A program made the translations under genes and the position numbers. The notes under the pieces are model-generated. The model searched no databases, had not been told where the DNA came from, and saw only the letters and a list, made by a program, of their open reading frames with translations. A stretch of 64,000 nucleotides of DNA, taken from positions 120,395 through 184,394 of the forward strand of contig WELB01000132.1 in the NCBI GenBank assembly GCA_009602725.1, read 5' to 3'. Source of the stretch: Spirogloea muscicola. Lineage: Eukaryota > Streptophyta > Zygnematophyceae > Spirogloeales > Spirogloeaceae. Positions 57,154 through 64,000 of this stretch are shown piece after piece; positions within the stretch are counted from its first letter, which is position 1, and every line of letters starts with the position of its first letter.

Positions 57154-58196
57154 TGAGCTTGCCTTAGACACAGGCAATGCATCAGCACTGGATTGTCTGA
57201 ATATGTCAAAATCCAGGCAGGGAGTGCTGCTGTATTCTCAAGTGCCGAGACACTGTGAGGCAAATGTGTCTTCCCAAGTGAACTCGCATTGATCCAGTGC
57301 TCTGAAGCAGTAGGCGGTTACAAGTCCTGGTCGAAATGATGGCCCTCACATGTGTAACTGAAAGGCACTCTGGTTTCTGAAAGAGGGACGGCCTGCTGTT
57401 TGAAGTGACGCTCAAATCCATCAAACATGGGGCATGGCCAAGACATTGGTAAACTGCAGCATACAAACATTGGCAGCTCAGCCAACCTGACACAAACATG
57501 CCTAGCTGATCAAGAAGTCTAAGAAGCACAGGAGCCAGAGAGAGCAGTAACCATGACTTTCTACAATACATTAGATCTTTGTCATATCTTGCCCTGGTTT
57601 CGCACAAAAACACAGCAGAATGATGCCCTTAACTGCCCACTTGGCATGAAGGGACACCTCACAATTCTGCTACCAAGGACTAGCAAGCCATGGCTAAGCA
57701 CAATGTAGATGCTTACCGGGATGCGACATTGAGTGCGACAATAGCTCCCACTTCCGGCGCCCTGATTGTACAAACCTTGCTTTTGCAGTGACAGTGGAGT
57801 GTCGCGCTTCAGTAGTTCTTGATTGATCAGTTGAGGGTGCATTGGGTAGCACTGGGCTTGATATTGTCACAACCTGCACTATCGCGTTCAGAGCTTGATA
57901 GAGTAATTTAACTGCTGAGCGAATAAGTTGCTGTCCTGACTGCAGGTAGGGGCCTACCCATATGCCCACAGATGAATGCACTGCCATGCACATTTTTGAG
58001 CAGCCTGCACAATGGCATGCACAGAGATTGTTACCAAAAGCGGAAAGCTACCTGCAGGTTGCAGCAGGTTGCAGATTTAAGGGGTTTGTCACACCCCAGC
58101 ACAAAAGGAAAAAGCTGCAACCTTGGATGCCTGCCGTCAAGCATGCACTTAATCTGCAATGCATGCAAGTGAGATTGCTTGCCATCAAGCATACAC

Positions 58197-61100
58197 TTAA
58201 CCTGCCATGCACGCAACAAATTGCTTCCGTCCATCTCCGCATTCGCCCCTATCCCCCCTAGCATGTCTGAACGCTCTCCTCAGCATTGCAAAGCCTCTCT
58301 TGAGGATGTGCTTGGCCACACGCGGTTGGGATCGTGAGGCTTGTGCCCGTATGCGACAGGACAGGGGTGAATAGATTGTCATAATGCTTCCGGCATCACT
58401 GCAGGTTACCGAGAATGTTCCATCCTCGTCCTGCACAGCCTGTCTGAGCACGTCAACACCCTCGCTCCAATCGTCTGCAGTTTGCGTATCTTCAATGCCA
58501 GAGCGACGCAGTGAGCCTTCGAACGTATCTGCACTTCTGTCTTGCTTCTCCAACTCGGGCTTGGCAAGATCAGCAACCTTGAACTGCGCAAGAAAGGATG
58601 GAGGAAGGACTAGCTTCTCCTGGAGAGAGCCAGAAGCAACAGTGATGGCGGCACTGTTTGAAATAGCTGATAAGAGAAGCTCCATATGCACCAGGGTAGT
58701 CACGTTGTGGCCATATCCAACTGGAGGTAAGAGCCCCTTATTGCAGCCAAAGTAGTATATGCACTCTTGAGCTGTTGCTGGATGGAAATTCCTGTGTCAG
58801 AACAGCAGAGGCACAGGTATTAGCTGATGTTCCACTCAGTTGCAGTTGACCGGGACGAGTAGAGACACAGAACAGCAGTGCGTAGCTCTGCAACTAACTG
58901 AGATTCAGAGGATGCTGAATGAACCCCTGCATCTCCTCAATCAGAGAGGGTGCCATGATCACGACGACCCTGTCTGGACTCTCTTCTCACGCATTCAAAG
59001 GTTTCACATGAGTTCTTCAGAACGCACTTCAGAAAGGGGCAACAGTACCTCCTTGGTTCTCCAAGCAAAGCAGCGAGCTTTGCCAGGTCAGGTCGCATGG
59101 TTTTGGGGACAACAACCACCAGTAATTTTGCTGTCAAAGTCATATGGACGAAATCACAGGCTTATAGAGGGTTGCTACGACAAACCAGAAATCCTGCACA
59201 TGTTTTGTCTCTTACAACTCCCAATCACATTAGCTAACAATATAAATAGCAGAAAACCAAGACAAGTTGAGGACATCAGATGCAAGACATGACAAAGTGC
59301 ACAATCTGGGTGGGAGGCGTATGTTTCCTTAGTGCATTAGCGCTAGTTTTCAGCGAGAAATATGACAACGTCTGAAGTTTGGAGCACCATACATTGCTGC
59401 CTCTCGTGCTTCACTTCGACTCTTTCCTGCTCCTCAGCAGCTAAGGCCATTGCTAAGGCAAATTGCCCTGCAACAAGAAAGAGCACTGTGTCAGTGAACG
59501 CGATTGAATGTGACGGTGCTTTCACACCTCGTTCTGAACTGGCAGTGACCCGAACAATAGGCACTACGCAGCACATGCTTGAATGACCTTGGAGGGCTTG
59601 TAGAGCGCCAAGCGCAGCGGAGAACTCTGCATCCTTCTTCTTCTGGGCACTCTTTCCTTGGAAACTTGCAGAGCCGATGCGAACGTCGCACTGAAACACT
59701 GGCAGATGTGGTGGCCCGTAACTGGTAGTCGTGTAATCTGGTAGCGGCAGGCCGAGCCTCTGCGCCCACGTCTGAAGCCTACCTTTCATCTTGCCTGAGG
59801 CTGGCTGGCAGCAATGATGGAAGTGAGGATTTGGCCAAAGCAATTTGACAATCATCAATCATCAATGAACTGCTGCTATACCAAAACCTTCTGAGCTACG
59901 ATCATGAGCCCAAAACTTTGCTCAATGATGGTTGTATGTGTGCATCTCATTAACAACCCAGACAACCGTACTTGGAGTCACACATAGCCAGCAGAGGCTT
60001 ACTAGGTCATCAGGTGGTTCTTGAACCAATACGCCCACGCACTTGGCTTCTATCAGAGGGATGCAGGACTCAGCAAGGCCTTGCTTGTCAAGTAGTGCGT
60101 AGTGCTTTCTCGGGCTAGGCCCAGGTGTTGCCTTTTCCTGGAGCGATCCTTCTGGTCCTCGCCATGTAATTGCTTGCTCTTGCACCATGAAGGAGTCTTT
60201 GTTGAGGAGTTGAGCTGCTGTGAATGGATGCCAGCCCATATCCTGTAGTGCTTCTTCCACGATCCCCAGCGATAGAAGCCTTGCAGAGTCCTTGCCATGT
60301 ACTCCGCTACTTCTGCCCTCCTCCAGTACCGTCTTGCCAGTGTGCTTGAATGTAAACTACAGCACAAATATGCAACAATGTAAGAAAGCAAGGACAGCCA
60401 GACTTGCGGGCTTGCGCGTCTTGGTCCGCCCCACGGACTTACAGTTAGACCCTGCCAATCTGGTGGAATGGTAGAGCTGGTCTCCTCCCAGAAGTCTGGG
60501 CTTTGCAGTCTGACAAATATGGGAAGGAGGCAGACTGCATCCATTGCAGCATATCTGATCTGCACGCCATGGACAAGGCCCTTAGAGAGCAACATACGAT
60601 GACAATCAACACATCACAAAAGGTCCTGTGTCATCATCAGGTATGCCCTTCAGGGTCTAGGATAAAGGGTTTCGGTTTATGGGTTGAAGGTTTAGGTTTA
60701 GGGTTTAAGATCAGAAATATGTGAATTTAAAGGTCAGGCTCCTTGCTTGGTGCACCAACAGGCTATTGTAAAACAGCAAGATGAGGACCTGCTGCTCGGA
60801 GAGGGGTCGCTGCTCCCAGTCACTCATTCGCACCCGCTTGTCTAATGGTAGACCAAGGGTTCTCTGCCACAATCAGCAGAAGGCTGCAAACTTGACACGT
60901 AGGTGTGGATATAGTACCCCGAATCAGCAAATTGCAAGAGCAAGAGCAAGTGTCAAAGCCCTACAGATAGTGACTGTACCTTTGCAAGCTGACTCAGTCC
61001 ACCCTTCTGCCCCCTGCCAGCAAATGTGTGGAGGTCAAGGACTGGGGTGCACAGGTGGAAGCAGGTGAGCCTGGGGTAGGATGCTGCCAATCTGGCTAAG

Positions 61101-63489
61101 TCATTGCGGACTCCATAGCCTGTAGACATCCAGCACAGAAGCTTGCCCTTCCTTCAAAATTCCTCAAAGAGTTGCTCTGAATCACACAGACCAATGTCTG
61201 ACTGTTGTTCACCTTGGACTTATCATCTTTCTGCAATTGCATGAACGACAAGGCGGCCTAGGGGGGGGACATAATACCAAGTTTGAGAATGGTAGAATCT
61301 TGAAAGACTGAATAGAGGCAGTCACCCAACAAGTCCGGCTCCTCAGCTGCCAGACGCATGACATCAAAAACATACGCATACTCGCTTGTGGCCAGCTGCA
61401 GGGTTGCAACCTGTAAATCACAGTGCTACAGTGTAAGTTGGAGAACGCACTGCCTTCAATATCAACGTATGTGATGCATTAAGCCAATGAATCCCACCAG
61501 CATACCTTGTTCTGCCCCTCTCCCTTTGTGTGATTGGCCTTCCACTCACAGTCTATACCAACATTTGAAGCCACGAGGAGTTGGTTCTTTGCAGCTTGAA
61601 GATCTCTGGCTGACTCCACCCATATGACATGAGCCTCGGGGATAAGGCTCGAAATCTGGAGGTATTGGTGACCCTCTGTGGCTATCTTTGCAGCAACTGT
61701 TGCAAGCAACGACAGGTCAGATGTTTTTGACAATACAGCCTGTGACTGTGATTAGTAAAGCTATCCTGCTGCAATTTTTGACTGCTAGCGCTCACGTGGC
61801 CTAGAATTGACAGGCAGGTAGGTGACATCTCTCTGAAGAATACATCATACCATCTTCCGGTAGTAGCTCATCCAGCTTATATTGGACACAGAGCTCAGAG
61901 ACCAAGTCTATGTTGCCAGCATCCAGGGCCAGTGTGGCCTGCAAAGACAGTGAAGTGTGAGCAAGTGGCCCAGCAAGCCCCTGCACCAGCATGCAGCACA
62001 GAGTCCTCACAATCATTTCACTGCTGATGTCTCCACAGGACAAACGGTGAGGCGCTCACCAAGAAGTGGGCCAGGTCTGCATTGCCGCGCACCAGGGACG
62101 CAGCAACGTCCCAAAGACCCTTGCCTACGAGCTTCTTAACAGAGCTGCAGGTCAGCATCGTGGCAGAAATGTGTAGGTGAGCGCATTTGCTGCAGTCGCT
62201 TGATCCCTTTGGCTCAGGAAATCAAGACTTGAGCACCCTGGCACTCGGCATTCGCAAGGTCAACCTTTGTCAAGCTGGACCAGCCAACACGAATCTGACA
62301 CTCATAAGTCTCACCTTCTGCGATATAATGAGAAGGAGTCTGGAAAGTGTTGCTGGAGATGGAAGCGCTGCACAAGTGTGTGGGCGACCTTGAACTGGGC
62401 AGCAGCCATGCATTGCTCCACTAGCGATATTTGAGCCGCTGGTCCAAGTTGCTCAGCCCAGGCGGCTGCGACCTCAGCTCTGCCCTCTTCCACCATCTTG
62501 GCCAGAATTTTGGTGGATGCCGGCTCAGGTATACCCAATTGCCGCATCAAGTCGACTGCACTTGTGTACTCCCTCCCCACCTGTGGCGAAGCTCTCCAAT
62601 TTTGTAAGGTCCTCAGCTTGCGGCTGTGGAGCACCCAAGACGGAGCAAGCTAAACCAAACCCTGTCCCTGAGCCGCTGAACAGACATGACTGCACCTGCC
62701 TCTTCTACCAGCTTTACTGTGACTTATCGCGCAGCGAGAGTAGTGCTTGGGCCTGCGAGCCTGGCCAAGCTCGCGATTGAACGCACCGGTAGCCTGGCCA
62801 CTAAGTCCTCCACGCCACCTCGCTGCTGAGCAGGGACGTCGGCGATCGTCACGCCGAACGTGGTGACCAGCCGCACCATCAACCTGGCATTGAGCTGCAT
62901 GTTGCCAGCGGCGAAGGCGTGAAGCAGCGCAGCGGCCATTGTCCGGGCTTCGGCAGAGTCCGCCTCCCTCCGGTGCGACTTGTCGACGCGGGAGAGCGCC
63001 GAGAGCACCAGGTAGCTCAGGCCCTCTGCAAACGGCGGCTCCAGAGCCTGAACGGCGCGCAGGCACCGCAGGGCGAAGGTGGCTGGCGCCAATGGCAGCG
63101 CCGTTGGGAGCAGAAAGCTCAGATGGTCGCGCAGAGCGTTGTAACGCGCGCCCGCGCCGCCGTGGCCTGCGTGCACGACAGTCGTCTATTTCCGCCTCAG
63201 CGATTACCGACGACTGGCGCCACTGGGAGCCCCCTCTACTGGCCAGCAGCTCGCACGATATTGACATCTGACCACCTCTGACCGCCGGCTTGCTCGCGAA
63301 GCCTGCTAGCAGGAGCGCCAGCTCGCGCAACAGATGGTGCGCCGGCTGGTCGGTTGACGCACCTTCGACATAGGCGCGCTGGAGGTCCTTAGCGACGGCC
63401 TCTGGCGACGCGCCGGCCAACGTGGTGGCGAGCCACAGGCCGTGGCGATCACCGCCGCCGCCGGCGGCGCCGTCGCTGCGGGAGGTCAT
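58197..63489 (-). CDS. mut-7-like 3'-5' exonuclease with dsRBD and YbaK-like domains, 15 exons
   Basis: Predicted RNA-processing exonuclease of about 1000 residues. Exons on the minus strand, high to low: 63489-63276, 63166-62787, 62580-62315, 62144-62060, 61938-61851, 61696-61506, 61410-61278, 61119-60980, 60863-60789, 60559-60443, 60356-59984 (or to 60003), 59794-59588 (or from 59771), 59467-59393, 59130-59049, 58791-58197. Both options give whole codon counts (1006 or 992 residues). Residues 1-345 are helical, as in EXD3/mut-7. The DEDDy exonuclease spans about 375-540: GIDCEWK, GYGVRNDLARL and YAAMDAVCLL supply the acidic residues and Tyr. A dsRNA-binding domain lies at about 688-755 (LGLPLPDYTTTSYGPPH, IGSASFQGKSAQKKKDAEFS). 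Residues of about 757-880 resemble YbaK/ProX deacylases (KLLVVVVPKTMRPDLAKLAA, LLPPVGYG). The tail is charged. Fusion is inferred from phase-consistent introns; a separate dsRBD gene is the alternative. Confidence 0.85.
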
Positions 63490-64000
63490 GCCCGCTTGCG
63501 GCGCTGCTTGCCTTGGCGGCGGCGGCCGCTAAATCAGGCAGCCAGCCGGAAGCCTCGGTGGTGCGCACGGACTGAGAGGATGGCTCAAGGTGCTGACATG
63601 AGAGCTAAGGAAGGCAATGGCTGTGAGATGGCCAGCCCAAAGGAATGTGGCTCTCGCAACGGGGAAAAGGCTGTGAACAGCCAGCCCGAAACGAAATGAC
63701 AAGGTCCGAAGGGGGCCCAAAGCGCTGTCTCAGAGCTTGATTGAAGGAATGTGCAATGTCGTCCAAAGGCCCAAAGACCCAAAAGCACATAGCAATGCAA
63801 GAGACCACAGCGAATGGGAGTGTGGTAACGAAGATAGAGAATGCGGCTGCTGATATTAGAAGAGCGGCTGTAAGAGGCCAGCCAGATGCATACAGGTATT
63901 CATGACGGAGCCACCAGGTTAGGCAGAGGGCGCTCTTAGTACCCCCGTGTCAGCAGTAGGAAGTCAGATGAGCTGAGGAGAGGAAGAGCAACCCCGCTGC
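63490..64000. repeat. Module A core and right-end repeat
   Basis: 63490-63600 is the GC-rich upstream region of the mut-7-like gene. Diverged direct cores lie at 63612-63715 (GGCTGTGAACAGCCAGCCCG, then ATGACAAGGTCCGAAGGG). 63838-63930 (AATGCGGCTGCTGATATT, then CAGATGCATACAGGTATTCA) matches 1110-1180 at the left end. The window ends in unassigned repeat-like sequence. Confidence 0.7.

Larger units (their letters stand above)
55161..58196. other. 3-kb region without a confident gene
   Basis: Contains a diverged reverse core near 55237-55265, a GGCAA-rich simple repeat at about 55280-55340, a tandem duplication of about 27 bases near 55896-55943 (GTAAGTGGCCAGCCAG) and a 98-bp tandem duplication at 56958-57153. 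Possible plus-strand exons near 56396-57000 are listed separately. The rest to 58196 shows nothing recognisable; a roughly 50-bp imperfect tandem repeat lies near 58125-58215, overlapping the 3' end of the mut-7-like gene. Confidence 0.45.

Overview
The window looks like nuclear DNA of a green alga. I infer this from intron-rich genes with GT-AG borders, plant-type proteins (an EXECUTER plastid protein, a chloroplast-type DnaJ-ferredoxin, a plant-type bHLH factor), TTTAGGG-like interstitial motifs and GC-rich, GCG-repeat-rich 5' ends. A core chlorophyte, perhaps a trebouxiophyte, is my best guess; the species is not identifiable by eye. There are two N gaps (13263-13526 and 32684-33677) and two single Ns (26821, 54474).

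Layout. 1-1400 is dispersed repeat. 2030-6101 (+) is a complete 15-exon GH27 alpha-galactosidase. 7225-13000 is repeat-dense, with fold-back pairs and no gene. 14370-16980 (+) is a bHLH factor. 18843-23343 (+) is an 11-exon EXECUTER protein. 23872-26664 (-) is CCDC22, divergent from 26830-30182 (+), a 9-exon MBOAT lysophospholipid acyltransferase. 30485-32683 (-) is the TFIIIB subunit BDP1, facing 33678-36072 (+), a DnaJ-ferredoxin; both 5' ends are lost in the 994-bp gap. 38291-41099 (-) is a complete 7-exon cytosolic HSP70. 42670-52300 is a second repeat-dense block around a small hypothetical gene (47227-48109). 53158-54144 (-) is a hypothetical protein. 58197-63489 (-) is a 15-exon gene joining a mut-7-like 3'-5' exonuclease, a double-stranded-RNA-binding domain and a YbaK/ProX-like domain. 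Repeat fragments close the window.

The genes do not form one pathway. Several act in the plastid or on protein quality (EXECUTER, DnaJ-ferredoxin, HSP70). BDP1 serves RNA polymerase III. CCDC22 acts in endosomal recycling, MBOAT in phospholipid remodelling and alpha-galactosidase in glycan breakdown. The most unusual items are the exonuclease-dsRBD-YbaK fusion, a modular repeat family that recombines or nests within itself, and four perfect 14-16 bp hairpins in introns and intergenic DNA.

Exon borders were set by hand from splice signals, reading phase and recalled family sequences. For alpha-galactosidase, EXECUTER, MBOAT, HSP70 and the mut-7-like gene, the summed exon length is an exact multiple of three.
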